In this document: positions 25,066 through 33,957 of the stretch, piece after piece | Layout of the letters: each line of letters opens with the position of its first letter | Numbering within the stretch: the first letter of the stretch is position 1 | NCBI RefSeq assembly: GCF_000332095.2 | Contig: NZ_KI913949.1 | Location: 4,452,627-4,499,227 of the forward strand | DNA from: Leptolyngbya sp. PCC 6406 | GTDB lineage: Bacteria > Cyanobacteriota > Cyanobacteriia > Phormidesmidales > Phormidesmidaceae | DNA length: 46,601 nt | Direction of reading: 5' to 3' | The notes under the pieces: generated by a model | What the model was told of the DNA's origin: nothing | Databases searched by the model: none | What the model saw: only the letters and a program-made list of their open reading frames with translations | Position numbers and translations under genes: made by a program

Positions 25066-25195
25066 AGGCCAACGAACTCCATGCAATGCAGCAAAATTCT
25101 TTCCTATTTTGCCCTATTCAGTCCCGAGTCGGCAGAGGGACTGTCTTTTCATCTCGTTTCAAGGCTTAAGCTGTCAAGTCGTGTCAGGGATTGGC

Positions 25196-25219
25196 CTCTG
25201 CGGTGAGGTCACCGCAGAG
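25196..25219. repeat. Perfect 11-bp-stem hairpin
   Basis: CTCTGCGGTGA (25196-25206), a GG loop, then TCACCGCAGAG (25209-25219). It lies between the GNAT gene and the VKOR gene and has no T run. Confidence 0.6.
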
Positions 25220-25229
25220 ACAGACCAGC

Positions 25230-25338
25230 CTAGTGCTCGGTTAATTAATGATTGACGGGTGACTGAAATCCTGAAGTTGAGTTGGGGTTGAATTTTGAGG
25301 GTCTTCGGCCCGTCACAATTTTCCTGACGGAACACTAG
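25230..25338. mobile_element. CTAG-bounded MITE (109 bp)
   Basis: The ends CTAGTGCTCGGTTAATTAAT and the reverse complement of the right end, CTAGTGTTCCGTCAGGAAAA, match imperfectly, and both continue to GTGACGGG-like sequence. It lies 5 nt beyond the GNAT stop codon. Confidence 0.7.
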
Positions 25339-25342
25339 GGCA

Positions 25343-25837
25343 TCAGAGGCGGTGGGGGAACCCTGGGGAGTTTGCTGCCAGGGGACAGAACAGAATAATG
25401 GCTTTGGAACCATCGTAGTAATAGTGGTTGACAAACCCTACTTTTTTGAAGCCTACACTTTTGTAGAACTTCAGGGCTTGGTAATTGTCATCATCCAGAT
25501 CCACCATCAGCCCTCGGGCCTGGATCGCTTGGGCCTGCGATCGCAACTCCTCCATCAATGCCGTAGCCACCCCTAGACGGCGGTAGCTGGGATGGACAGA
25601 CAACACCTCAATCCACACCCGTCCCTCCTCCTCCAGCCCCCCCATAATCACCCCTGTCGGCAGATCCAGCTTGGGTTGGCCATAGGCCAAGAAGGCAATC
25701 ACCAACCCCCGATCCAGCAAAAATGTCAACTTCTCGCGGCTGATCCATTGCTCCACATCCGCGAGACCGGGTAGGGCTGCATGGATAATCACCTCAGCAT
25801 CTTGAGTGGGCTCAATGACGAAGGGCTTAGTAGTCAT
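25343..25837 (-). CDS. GNAT-family N-acetyltransferase
   Basis: A 164-residue single GNAT domain. Motif A is VWIEVLSVHPSYRRLGVATA (acetyl-CoA pyrophosphate loop R-R-x-G-V-A), followed by LMEELRSQAQAIQARGLMVD and motif B DDDNYQALKFYKSVGFKKVG. The start ATG overlaps the stop of the upstream BpsA-like gene by 11 nt (ATGACTACTAA), so the two are translationally coupled and probably functionally linked. The acyl acceptor cannot be read from sequence. Linkage to a polyamine-synthase-like protein makes a polyamine or amine substrate worth considering, but RimI-like protein acetylation is equally possible. Confidence 0.85.
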   Translation of the reverse strand: MTTKPFVIEPTQDAEVIIHAALPGLADVEQWISREKLTFLLDRGLVIAFLAYGQPKLDLPTGVIMGGLEEEGRVWIEVLSVHPSYRRLGVATALMEELRSQAQAIQARGLMVDLDDDNYQALKFYKSVGFKKVGFVNHYYYDGSKAIILFCPLAANSPGFPHRL

Positions 25838-27926
25838 AAATGGAACTATCTGCTCCCAGGAAATCCTCGTGGGGACGCAGTAACACCTGGGTCTCTACCG
25901 TGCGCTGGATCCGGAAAAGAACAGAGGAGTAATTGGCCTCGGCGAGGCGAATATCGTCCCTATAGTTGACATGGACATACTTACCCCGCCGCACCCGGCT
26001 GGTTTCCACCTTGGAGTTGCGCAAAATCACATAGCTCCAGCGCTCTTGATCTGCCTCTAGGATTGCCACCCGGAGCTTTTCCAATAAATAGCGGGCTTTG
26101 AATCGCTGCGATCGCCGGTTTTCAAAATTAATCAGCCCCACGCCCCCCACCCGCAATAGGGACAAGCCTCGGGTCAGGAATAGGAAAAAAGACTCAATGG
26201 TGAAGTCCGAATCCGTGACAAAGAGATCAAACCGACTGGCGACATCATCAATTTCCCGAGGCAGCGATCGCCGTAAATCATGCTGCCATAGGGCCAGGGG
26301 CAGATTTTCCTGATCAGCAATCCCCTGGATTAAAGCACAGGTATAGGGATCCACCTCCAGCACCGTGACCTGGACTCCCCGCCGCGCCAGGGAAATGGAA
26401 ACCAAGTCATCATCCCCCACCATCAGCACGTCCTGGGGATTTTCCCGCAGGATTCTTTCCACCTTTTTTAGGTGGGAACGGGGGGATAGGGGAGCCTGCC
26501 CCAGGGTGTAGTCCAGCACCCGCCGTCGGGCCAGCAGTTGAATCGTCTCTTGGTTCTCCTGAGAGCCAGGGCTTCCCGGCCCACTATGGGCCGAATACAC
26601 CTCCACACCATAGGGATCAGGGACCGCAAACCCCCGCGATGGCACCCCATAGGTGGATAGGTTCAGGCCCGAATTCCCCGCTGCTGAGGGGGAGAGGCCA
26701 CTGCTATCCCTGGGCTCTCCCCCAGGGCTAAAGCTGTCTGGGGAGGCAACCTGCCCCGGCATCACCCCCAGGGCCAATCGATAGAGTAGCCGGAGATTAT
26801 CCAGTTGGGTAGACAGAATTTGATTGGGTAGGTACTTATCCGCGTGGGTATCCACCACCCCCAGACGGTTGTTGATGTCGTTGATGATGTAGAGGCCCTG
26901 GCGCAGCTCCAGATAGCTGCCCACCCTGGGTTCCTGGAAGAAATCAGTCGTCAACAGATCGCGGTAGGCGAGTGCCTCCGGACTCCAGGCCGACAGCGCC
27001 CGCTTGGCCAAGGCTGTGGCCGCTGGGGGACTGGCTTGGGCAAAGCGCAACACCTTGTCCACATGCCGCCGCCATAACCAGCCCTGACAGGGCAAATAAC
27101 CCACCAGGGCAGCAAGGGGAAGGCCCAGCCATCCCAGGGAAGAGAATACACCGGGCAGGGTCGCCCCCCAATTGCGCTGCACCGGAAAGGAACTGTCCTG
27201 GAGGACAATTTCCTCTGACCATGAAAACTGCCCTGAGCTGGTGATGCCCTCCGCCTGCCAGTCCGATCGCAGGATGTAGCCCGTGGCCGGGTCGTAATAA
27301 TTGTGCTCATCCAGAACGTTCAGCGTCCACTGGCCAGTGGAATCGTACTCAGCGTTGTTAATCGTGCGGGAAGTGGGGCTAAGCAGGGCCAGATGGAGGG
27401 CATCCACAAAGCGTAGGGGGCCGAGGCGCACGGTTTTGGGCGGCTCAACGACAAAAGTCTGCCCCAGGATGGTCAGCCGGGTTTCCAAATTAGCCAGGGC
27501 GGGCTGGATGTGGAACCAAATGTAGTCAAAGGTGTAATAGTCGAGGCCGATGTCCGGGCTGTCGTAGGTGCCCTCTAGGTAGGCGCGGGTGTTGGCATCG
27601 GTTTTGACGGTGAAGGCAAAGGTCTCGTTCATGGAGCCGCCGTCACTGTCGGAGTAGCGAAAACGGGAGGACACCTGCCAGGTGACCACATCGTTGTCGA
27701 TTTGGGTGATGGTGTAGGTGCGGCGATCGCTTTCCCGCTCGGTGTAACCTTGGTAGTCTCCCGTGCGTCCCCGAAAGCGAGTCGTCGCTTGGACGGTAAA
27801 GGTGTCCCCCACCTGATAGGTATAGATCGACTCTGACAACCCTTGGGACAGGACAGGACAGCTCACCCCTAGCAGCAACACTAGGACTGCTCCCATCTGG
27901 AGCAGCCGACGAATCAGGTGCTGCAT
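25827..27926 (-). CDS. Membrane-anchored protein with exported beta domain and BpsA-like aminopropyltransferase domain
   Basis: A 699-residue protein. A signal-peptide-like N-terminus (1-27) precedes a beta-rich extracytoplasmic region (~30-255; VGDTFTVQATTRF, VTWQVSSRFRYSDSDGG). One TM at ~263-290 leads to a cytoplasmic part with a helical segment (~290-390), a low-complexity linker (~400-465) and a Rossmann domain. The latter has DVLMVGDDDLVSISLARRG (GDDD 504-507), LEVDPYTC, WQHDLRRSLP and VTDSDFTIESFFLFLTRG. This order matches BpsA, N4-bis(aminopropyl)spermidine synthase (PF01861), whose motifs are GDDD and DPPYT; here the second is DSDFT. GGAG lies 9 nt upstream of the ATG. Aminopropyl transfer is probable only by homology. 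Confidence 0.75.
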   Translation of the reverse strand: MQHLIRRLLQMGAVLVLLLGVSCPVLSQGLSESIYTYQVGDTFTVQATTRFRGRTGDYQGYTERESDRRTYTITQIDNDVVTWQVSSRFRYSDSDGGSMNETFAFTVKTDANTRAYLEGTYDSPDIGLDYYTFDYIWFHIQPALANLETRLTILGQTFVVEPPKTVRLGPLRFVDALHLALLSPTSRTINNAEYDSTGQWTLNVLDEHNYYDPATGYILRSDWQAEGITSSGQFSWSEEIVLQDSSFPVQRNWGATLPGVFSSLGWLGLPLAALVGYLPCQGWLWRRHVDKVLRFAQASPPAATALAKRALSAWSPEALAYRDLLTTDFFQEPRVGSYLELRQGLYIINDINNRLGVVDTHADKYLPNQILSTQLDNLRLLYRLALGVMPGQVASPDSFSPGGEPRDSSGLSPSAAGNSGLNLSTYGVPSRGFAVPDPYGVEVYSAHSGPGSPGSQENQETIQLLARRRVLDYTLGQAPLSPRSHLKKVERILRENPQDVLMVGDDDLVSISLARRGVQVTVLEVDPYTCALIQGIADQENLPLALWQHDLRRSLPREIDDVASRFDLFVTDSDFTIESFFLFLTRGLSLLRVGGVGLINFENRRSQRFKARYLLEKLRVAILEADQERWSYVILRNSKVETSRVRRGKYVHVNYRDDIRLAEANYSSVLFRIQRTVETQVLLRPHEDFLGADSSIYDY

Positions 27927-28194
27927 TGCTCGTTCTCCCTTGGGTTACACCAACTAGCCTAGGTGATGCACCAGAATCACCCTGGGATGCCTTGATCAAG
28001 GGTGGGGGTAGGCTGTCACTCTCACCCTTAACGGGTCTTAATTAGGGCAATCCCGATTCGAGACTTTATCATCCGGCAGGGTGATATTGCAAAAGAAGGC
28101 CGCATCTAGGTCAGCATCCCCCGTCTCCCATCCCAAGGGCTCAGGAACCACCACAGACCTATCCAGTCGGCAGTATTCTTGACCCACCGATCCC

Positions 28195-29055
28195 TTAATG
28201 GCCCAGGCTGAGGACGGAGCGTTCGGGGGTGGAGGCGATGACGGTATTGCGGGCTTCAATTCCTGCTTCTAGGGCTTCCATAAAGTGTCCGACTCGGGTG
28301 GGATCAATGGGCTGATTCACGTCGCCCTTGCGCTTGAGGGAACTGGCGACAATGACTCCATCTGCTGCTTGAATCAGCTTGCCGATATTTTCCCAGTCGG
28401 CTCCACTGCCAATGAAGACGGGGGTTTGTTTGGCGGCGGCTTTCGCCAGTTCTAAATCTTCCAAGCTAGGGGGGCTACCGGTGGCCCAACCGGAGAGGAT
28501 GATGCCGTCGGCGAGACCCCGCTCGATGGTTTCTTGGACGGCGGTGGTGAGGTTGGGGGAGCCTAGGGGACGGGCATGTTTGACGAGGACATCTGCCAGA
28601 ATTTGCACGTCACTGCCCAGTTCTCGGCGGTAGCGGAGCAGATCGTAGGCACAGCCTTCGATCAATCCTTGATCTGTGGCCATGACTCCTGTGAGGACAT
28701 TGACGCGGATGAATTGGGCTCCAACACAGGTTGCGATCGCAAGGGCACTCCGGGCATCATTCCGCAGGACGTTGATGCCAATGGGCACCGTCACCAACTG
28801 CTGGAGGCGATGGACGATCAGGCTCATGGCGCTGACGACAGCGGGATCGACCCGATCCTTGGGGAAGGGAGCGTCAAAGAAGTTTTCCACGATCAGGCCA
28901 CTGATGCCCCCGGATACCAGGGCGGTGGCTTCTTGTTCGGCGCGATCAATTACGATCTGGAGGTTGCCTTGCCAGCGAGGAGACGTGGGCAAGGGCAGTA
29001 GATGGACAACGCCAAGGGCGGGGACCGAGGTCTTAAAAAGGGTCGTTACACTCAC
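28195..29055 (-). CDS. btpA: BtpA-family protein, photosystem I biogenesis
   Basis: A 286-residue TIM-barrel protein of the BtpA/SgcQ family. In Synechocystis BtpA is a peripheral thylakoid protein needed to accumulate PSI reaction-centre proteins. Diagnostic blocks: LGVVHLLPLPTSPRW near the N-terminus, GISGLIVENFFDAPF, PIGINVLRNDARSALAIA, IRVNVLTGVMATDQGLIEG, ILADVLVKHARPLG and VFIGSGADWENI. Length is normal. It lies upstream of the BpsA-like gene on the same strand with a 268-bp gap, and is divergent from the methyltransferase gene. Molecular activity is unknown for the family; related SgcQ proteins are thought to act in sugar metabolism. Confidence 0.95.
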   Translation of the reverse strand: MSVTTLFKTSVPALGVVHLLPLPTSPRWQGNLQIVIDRAEQEATALVSGGISGLIVENFFDAPFPKDRVDPAVVSAMSLIVHRLQQLVTVPIGINVLRNDARSALAIATCVGAQFIRVNVLTGVMATDQGLIEGCAYDLLRYRRELGSDVQILADVLVKHARPLGSPNLTTAVQETIERGLADGIILSGWATGSPPSLEDLELAKAAAKQTPVFIGSGADWENIGKLIQAADGVIVASSLKRKGDVNQPIDPTRVGHFMEALEAGIEARNTVIASTPERSVLSLGH

Positions 29056-29257
29056 GTGGATTCAAGTCTCGATGCAATGACTGGCAAGCCTGCACTGGGA
29101 TGCAGACCCTCAGGGTTTGCTCCCCCTTCCAATGTACCCCAAGGGCTTCCCCTGGTTTGATCGGGGACGCGATCGCGCCCCCGATTCTCCCAAACTAACC
29201 AGATCCATGAGTCCCTAGGGATAGAGTGCTACTTAGGGAATCACATCTCAAAGAACG

Positions 29258-30013
29258 ATGGAAGAGGAATACATTACTGCTCTGATCGCGCTCCATACGG
29301 GCCTCGACCGGCAAGGTCCAGGGGATGGAGAATTTACCCACAACCTGCTGCGGCATCTGCCTCCATTGCCATCCCGACCCCGAATTGCTGATCTCGGATG
29401 TGGTAGCGGTGCGGGGGCCTTGTTGCTGGCGGAACATTACCAAAGCCCTGTATTAGCGGTGGATTCATCTGCGGTCTTTATTCAAGAACTCAGAACCCGC
29501 GCCCATGCTGCTGGCCTAGATGCCCTGATCACGTCCATTGAAGGCGATATGGGCCAGCTAGACTGGCCGCAGGCTGGGATTGACCTGCTGTGGTCTGAGG
29601 GGGCTGCCTATAATCTAGGCTTTGAACGGGCTCTGGGCCTATGGCGACCTTTGCTGGCGGCGGGTGGTGTGGCTGTTGTCTCTGAACTCAGTTGGTTCAC
29701 TACGGAGATCCCCGCACCCGCCCGCACCTATTGGCAAGCGGCCTATCCAGAAATGGAGACCGAGGCAGAAAACTGCGATCGCGCTATCAGGGCAGGCTTT
29801 CGAGTCCTAGATACGCCCAGACTACCCAGTGAGGCTTGGTGGAAAAATTACTATGACCCACTGCGATCGCGCCTAGCCACCTACCCCAAAACTGGATTAA
29901 GCCCCGTGGAGCAAACTGTCCTCCGTGATACCGAGGCAGAAATGACTCTATTCCAACAGTTCAGCCATTGTTATGGCTATACCTTCTATCTCTTGCAGGC
30001 TTCATCGCCCTAG
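29258..30013 (+). CDS. Class I SAM-dependent methyltransferase
   Basis: A 251-residue cytosolic methyltransferase of UbiE/Methyltransf_25 type. Motif I is RIADLGCGSGAGALLLAEHY (~42-61), with the acidic strand-2 residue in VLAVDSS, then GDMGQLDWPQAGIDLLWSEG (motif II/post-I region) and LLAAGGVAVVSE (motif III). The C-terminal half has aromatic-rich segments (AWWKNYYDPL) that could form the acceptor site. Substrate not predictable. It is divergent from btpA, 202 bp away. The stop TAG (30011-30013) lies exactly in the CTAG left end of a mobile element, so the element abuts the gene without a gap. Confidence 0.85.
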   Translation: MEEEYITALIALHTGLDRQGPGDGEFTHNLLRHLPPLPSRPRIADLGCGSGAGALLLAEHYQSPVLAVDSSAVFIQELRTRAHAAGLDALITSIEGDMGQLDWPQAGIDLLWSEGAAYNLGFERALGLWRPLLAAGGVAVVSELSWFTTEIPAPARTYWQAAYPEMETEAENCDRAIRAGFRVLDTPRLPSEAWWKNYYDPLRSRLATYPKTGLSPVEQTVLRDTEAEMTLFQQFSHCYGYTFYLLQASSP

Positions 30014-30181
30014 GACACCTAGGCTGAAATGGGCTTACTATTCTGTCACACCAGCCCAACATTTTCTGGTTCCCTCTACCCCTGGCAGAGGGCAGGGCTT
30101 CGGCGTAAACCCAGCCGAACGGTGAGGAGGCCAGATGTGCCCCGATGGAACGGTTAGAGTCTTGACGCCGACCAGTACTAG
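30010..30181. mobile_element. CTAG-bounded MITE, family 1 copy C (172 bp)
   Basis: CTAGGACACCTAGGCTGAAAT to CCAGTACTAG, with the family core ACCAGCCCAACATTTTCTGG. The left CTAG carries the methyltransferase stop codon and the right CTAG is shared with the next element (30178-30313). Confidence 0.8.
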
Positions 30182-30575
30182 GGCAGCGTCAAGCTGCGAT
30201 TTGTAGGCTGGGTTAGCGCTAGCGTGACCCAGCAAAACCCTTGCCTGTGCTGGGTCTCACTTCGTTTGACCCAGCCTACATCAATCACAAATTGAAGGTT
30301 GACAGACCACTAGTGGAGCGTCAAGACTAAAATCGTGAGCGTTCTGATCCTGGACTACCTGCCATAAGGGACTCGCAAGAAAATAAGGTACCAATTGCCA
30401 CCTTGCCTATTGGTGCATTGCTTCGCGTTTCGCAAGCGACATAAAAGGCGAAGCCGCGCCTTAGCGCTATGCACCCTATCAGTGCTCAACGGTTCCGGTA
30501 CTTTATTTAGACACACGTCCCTAAGGGGAGCCTGGAAACAAGCTATCCACAAAATAAAGATTGACAGACCACTAG
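30178..30575. mobile_element. Two chained CTAG elements, one with a nested MITE
   Basis: 30178-30313 runs CTAGGGCAGCGTCAAG... to ...TTGACAGACCACTAG and contains a nested GTAGGCTGGGTTAGCGCTAG / GACCCAGCCTAC inverted repeat. 30310-30575 has ends CTAGTGGAGCGTCAAG and TTGACAGACCACTAG and contains the 154-bp element 30368-30521. With copy C they form a three-element chain sharing CTAG junctions. Confidence 0.75.
30368..30521 (+). mobile_element. 154-bp MITE, left copy of an inverted pair
   Basis: Ends GGGACTCGCAAGAAAATAAG and (reverse complement of right end) GGGACGTGTGTCTAAATAAA are imperfect inverted repeats. It is flanked by TAA on both sides (possible 3-bp target duplication). A near-identical inverted copy lies at 33365-33518. 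Confidence 0.85.
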
Positions 30576-30602
30576 CCTTGGCCCCTAGCCTGGGATGCGG
30601 CC

Positions 30603-31394
30603 CTAGCGTAGGGGCCACCAAGACACCTTGTCGCGGGTGGCCCCATAGACCGCCTTGAGTCCCTCTGGATCTGCCACCCGCACCCAGTCCCCACTATTAT
30701 CCCCAGTATCCACCGGAGCCAAAAGCCCCACCTGTACCATTCCCTTCAAAACCTGCTCCACGGTGCGATGGTTGAGCTGGCTAGCGCGGGCAATTAGATC
30801 CACGGGCAAGTCAAAAGCAAACAGTCCCTTCGTCTGGGGTTGATGGCCCAGGGTCCGCTCTTGATAGACTAAGGCCCGTAACAGAGAGGCAACGGCCTGG
30901 GGCGGATAGGTGCTGCAATTCAGTAGGTGATATTGGAACTTTTCCCGCAATTCAAACAATTGCCCATAGCGATCGCGGAATCCCTGATCTGCCTGGTACA
31001 GATTTTGCACCGCCGCCAAAGGGATTTTAATCACGTCGGTGGTTTTATATGCCTCCACCAAACTAGGAAAAGAGCGGCTGACCACACCATAGCTAAAGTC
31101 TAGATTTCGCATCCCAAAACAGCCGCCGGGGTAGGTGAGGGCAATGACCCGGTCTAACGGTGTGCTGCGGGTAATCACCGGACCACCGGAAACGATGGCA
31201 TAGAGATAGTCCAGGGAGGTATCTGGACGAAAGGCCGTGTAGATAGGACGGCTGGAATACAGTTTTTCCTGGATCAGGCTGCCAGGGGGAACATGGACCT
31301 CTAGCAAGTCCGTCGCTATACCCCGGAACAGAAAATTACCCTCACTGAGGAGCTGAAGGGGGCTAGGCACTACTTCCTTAGCTCGTTTTGCCAT
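30603..31394 (-). CDS. Crp/Fnr-family transcriptional regulator
   Basis: A 263-residue regulator. An N-terminal cyclic-nucleotide-binding-like beta-roll (~25-125; FRPDTSLDYLYAIVSGGPVI, VIALTYPGGCFGM) is followed by a dimerisation helix (~135-165) and a C-terminal winged helix with FDLPVDLIARASQLNHRTVEQVLKGM-like recognition. The cAMP-binding PBC motif is not recognisable, so the effector is unknown. It resembles the Crp-like regulators of cyanobacteria but not NtcA proper. It is divergent from the sodium symporter, with 113 bp between, so it probably controls that gene. The two genes are bracketed by inverted MITE copies. The TAG stop is in a CTAG. Confidence 0.85.
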   Translation of the reverse strand: MAKRAKEVVPSPLQLLSEGNFLFRGIATDLLEVHVPPGSLIQEKLYSSRPIYTAFRPDTSLDYLYAIVSGGPVITRSTPLDRVIALTYPGGCFGMRNLDFSYGVVSRSFPSLVEAYKTTDVIKIPLAAVQNLYQADQGFRDRYGQLFELREKFQYHLLNCSTYPPQAVASLLRALVYQERTLGHQPQTKGLFAFDLPVDLIARASQLNHRTVEQVLKGMVQVGLLAPVDTGDNSGDWVRVADPEGLKAVYGATRDKVSWWPLR

Positions 31395-31507
31395 ACCTTA
31401 GTTCGCATGAAACCTCTCCAGTCTGTCATGAGAGACGCCCAGTGAGACGAAGACGCTGTGAGATGATGGCTGCGGTGATTGTGCAATGGTGAGTTCTCCC
31501 TCTGCCC

Positions 31508-33325
31508 ATGATTTTGATTGACTGGTTGGTGGTGCTAGCGTACCTGATATTGACCTTAGGCTTGGGGCTATACCTGGGACGCAAGGCATCGGGATCCCTG
31601 GTGGATTTCTTTGTGTCGGGGCGATCGCTGCCCTGGTGGCTGGCGGGTACCAGCATGGCCGCTACCACCTTTTCCATTGACACCCCCCTCTACATTGCCG
31701 GGGTGGTGGGCAGTCGCGGCATCGCAGGCAACTGGGAATGGTGGAGCTTTGGCATCGCCCATGTCGTGATGATCTATGTATTTGCGCGACTCTGGCGGCG
31801 ATCGGAAATTGTCACCGACGCCGAGCTAACGGAGCTGCGCTATGGCGGCAGCATGGGAGCGGTGCTGCGGGGGGTGAAAGCGTTTCTGTTTGCCGTGCCG
31901 ATTAACTGCATTGGCATTGGCTACGCCATGCTGGCCATGGTCAAGGTGGTGACCGCACTGCAACTGTGGGAAAGCCTAGGGCTAGATCCCGGCCCCTATG
32001 GCAAGTTGTGGAGTGTGGTGGGCATTAGTGTCCTGGTGCTGGTATACGCAGGCTTTTCGGGACTATGGGGGGTAGTGGCCACGGACTTTTTCCAGTTCTT
32101 TTTGGGCCTATTTGGGGCGATCGTGGTGGCGGTCATTGCCGTGGCCCATGTGGGGGGCATGGGCAGCTTGGTAAGCCAGATTCAGACGGAATTTGGGGCG
32201 GAAACCCTGTCCATGGTGCCGATCCAGTTCGGCAACGGCAGTTGGATCAGTTGGAGCGAAACCGCTGGCATCACCGCCAGTACCTTCTCGGCCTACGTAT
32301 TTCTGCAATGGTGGGCCTTTCGCCGCAGTGATGGCGGGGGCGAGTTTATCCAGCGGCTGGCGGCATCTAAGGATGAGGGGGAGGCGGAAAAGGCGGCTTG
32401 GTTTTTCAATATTCTCCACTACGTCATTCGTACCTGGCCCTGGATTGTGGTGGCCCTCGTAGCCCTCATCACCTTCCCGGAGTTGGAGGATCGAGAACTG
32501 GGCTATCCCCTACTCATGTTGGAGTTTTTGCCGCCGTTCTTCCTGGGTCTGGTAGTGGCATCCCTGATCGCTGCCTTTATGAGCACGGTGTCTACTTTGA
32601 TCAACTGGGGGGCTTCTTATCTGACCAATGATCTCTATGGGCGCTTCATGCGACCCCAGGCCACCCAGGCGGAGTTGGTCTTAGCGGGGCGGATTGCCTC
32701 GGTGCTGGTGACAATATTGGGTGCGATCGCAGCTTTCTTCTCCCAGGATGTAACGACAGTTTTTCGTCTCGTGATTGCCATTGGTACCGGGCCGGGACTG
32801 GTGTTGATCCTGCGCTGGTTTTGGTGGCGTATCAACGCCGCTGCGGAATTAGCCGCCATGGTGACGGGGTTCATCATCGGCCTCTTTACCAGTGTGGTGC
32901 CCTTGCTAATCATTGAGGACTTTGGCCTCCGGCTGCTGGTCACCGCTGGGTTGACCACCGTCGTATGGGTAACCGTCATGTACGCCACCCCCCCCGAAAG
33001 CAATGCCACCCTAGATCGCTTCTACGCCAAGGTCCGCCCCAGTGGACCGGGCTGGAAGGCTCAGCAGTTACGGGCTCCCGATGCCGCCTGGGATGCGGTG
33101 CCCCTCCTGCTTCAGTTCCAGCAGGTCGTTGCCGCCATGGCACTTCTGTTTGGCAGTATGTTTGCCCTAGGCGGATTTTTGCTGTTGCAATCTGTGACGG
33201 GCTGGCTGGGATTGATTGTGGCGGTCGTAGGTGGGGTAGCGCTACGACGCCTACACCGCTGGACGGTGGTCCCTATGCCCCGTCCCGGCTTGGCGGATCC
33301 GGGGACATCCCAGAATGAGGAATAG
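31508..33325 (+). CDS. Sodium:solute symporter (SSS family)
   Basis: A 605-residue, ~14-TM LeuT-fold Na+-coupled transporter. TM1 DWLVVLAYLILTLGLGLYLG is followed by the family signature GSLVDFFVSGRSLPWWLAG and TSMAATTFSIDTPLYIAGVV (unwound helix region contributing Na+/substrate sites). Later signature segments: FMSTVSTLINWGASYLTNDL and GPGLVLILRWFWWRINAAAE. The soluble tail after ~500 (LDRFYAKVRPSGPGWKAQQL) is followed by two more TMs. Substrate not predictable (sugars, amino acids, carboxylates occur in the family). It is divergent from the Crp-like regulator. Confidence 0.93.
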   Translation: MILIDWLVVLAYLILTLGLGLYLGRKASGSLVDFFVSGRSLPWWLAGTSMAATTFSIDTPLYIAGVVGSRGIAGNWEWWSFGIAHVVMIYVFARLWRRSEIVTDAELTELRYGGSMGAVLRGVKAFLFAVPINCIGIGYAMLAMVKVVTALQLWESLGLDPGPYGKLWSVVGISVLVLVYAGFSGLWGVVATDFFQFFLGLFGAIVVAVIAVAHVGGMGSLVSQIQTEFGAETLSMVPIQFGNGSWISWSETAGITASTFSAYVFLQWWAFRRSDGGGEFIQRLAASKDEGEAEKAAWFFNILHYVIRTWPWIVVALVALITFPELEDRELGYPLLMLEFLPPFFLGLVVASLIAAFMSTVSTLINWGASYLTNDLYGRFMRPQATQAELVLAGRIASVLVTILGAIAAFFSQDVTTVFRLVIAIGTGPGLVLILRWFWWRINAAAELAAMVTGFIIGLFTSVVPLLIIEDFGLRLLVTAGLTTVVWVTVMYATPPESNATLDRFYAKVRPSGPGWKAQQLRAPDAAWDAVPLLLQFQQVVAAMALLFGSMFALGGFLLLQSVTGWLGLIVAVVGGVALRRLHRWTVVPMPRPGLADPGTSQNEE

Positions 33326-33364
33326 GGCTGCCCTGTAGAATACGGCCCTGTAGAATACAGGTAA

Positions 33365-33518
33365 GGGACGTGCGTCTAAATAAAGTACCGGAACCGTTGA
33401 GCACTGGTAGGGTGCATAGCGCTAAGGCGCGGCTTCGCCTTTTATGTCGCTTGCGAAACGCGAAGCAATGCACCAATAGGCAAGGTGGCAATTGGTACCT
33501 TATTTTCTTGCGAGTCCC
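33365..33518 (-). mobile_element. 154-bp MITE, right copy of an inverted pair
   Basis: Near-identical reverse complement of 30368-30521, same length. The left flank is TAA and the right flank GAA. Together the two copies enclose the regulator/symporter pair. Confidence 0.85.
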
Positions 33519-33617
33519 GAAGTGATCTCTGGCGCTATCCCTGGCATCGGCAGGCTGTGCCCGTGCATCGCTGAGATGACCACCCCCCCCAGCTTGACCC
33601 CGTTTACCCCCGTCCCT

Positions 33618-33851
33618 ATGAGCTTTTTTCGCGCCTACATTGCCCCCTTGCTGATTGTGCTCACCTTTCTCTTTGCCATGGTGGCTGTAAGCGCCCGCAG
33701 CTTTTTACCCAGTGACATGCTGGCCCCAGCCCCCCTAGGGGAGCCCACGGCGTTGGGGGCTCCCCCAGATGCAACCCCAGCCTCCCCAGAGCTAGAGTTG
33801 CTGCCCGATGTGTCGATGTTGGTCCATGGCCAGCCAGATCTAGCCAGCTAG
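33618..33851 (+). CDS. Small single-TM protein, conserved type
   Basis: A 77-residue protein (start MSFFRAYIAP; an upstream ATG at 33576 would add 14 residues). One TM segment (AYIAPLLIVLTFLFAMVAVS, ~6-25) is followed by ARSFLPSDMLAPAPLGEP and an acidic proline-rich tail. Small proteins with this TM-A-R-x-F-L-P-x-D-M-x-A-P pattern occur in cyanobacteria, to my memory without function. No ribosome binding site decides the start. It lies next to a mobile element on the left and a hairpin plus element cluster on the right. Confidence 0.55.
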   Translation: MSFFRAYIAPLLIVLTFLFAMVAVSARSFLPSDMLAPAPLGEPTALGAPPDATPASPELELLPDVSMLVHGQPDLAS

Positions 33852-33957
33852 GCAGACTCGGACTTGGTAATAGGTAACGTCAGTTCGGGATTAGCGCCGT
33901 CACCCCGCCGGGAATTCAAAATTCCCGGCTAACAGGCTTAAGTCCATTAAAAATGGA
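33852..33957. repeat. Two adjacent hairpins
   Basis: GCCGGGAATT / AATTCCCGGC (about 33908-33930) and AGTCCATT / AATGGACT (about 33941-33959). They follow the small membrane protein gene and may terminate its transcript. Confidence 0.6.

Noticed and set aside
28038-28259. 73-codon minus-strand frame after btpA
   Set aside because: Its second half looks somewhat protein-like (GDADLDAAFFCNITLPDD), but the start lies inside btpA and no domain or binding site supports it.
31395-31507. Crp-type operator between the regulator and symporter
   Set aside because: TGTGAGATGATGG resembles half a site, but no matching inverted half is found.
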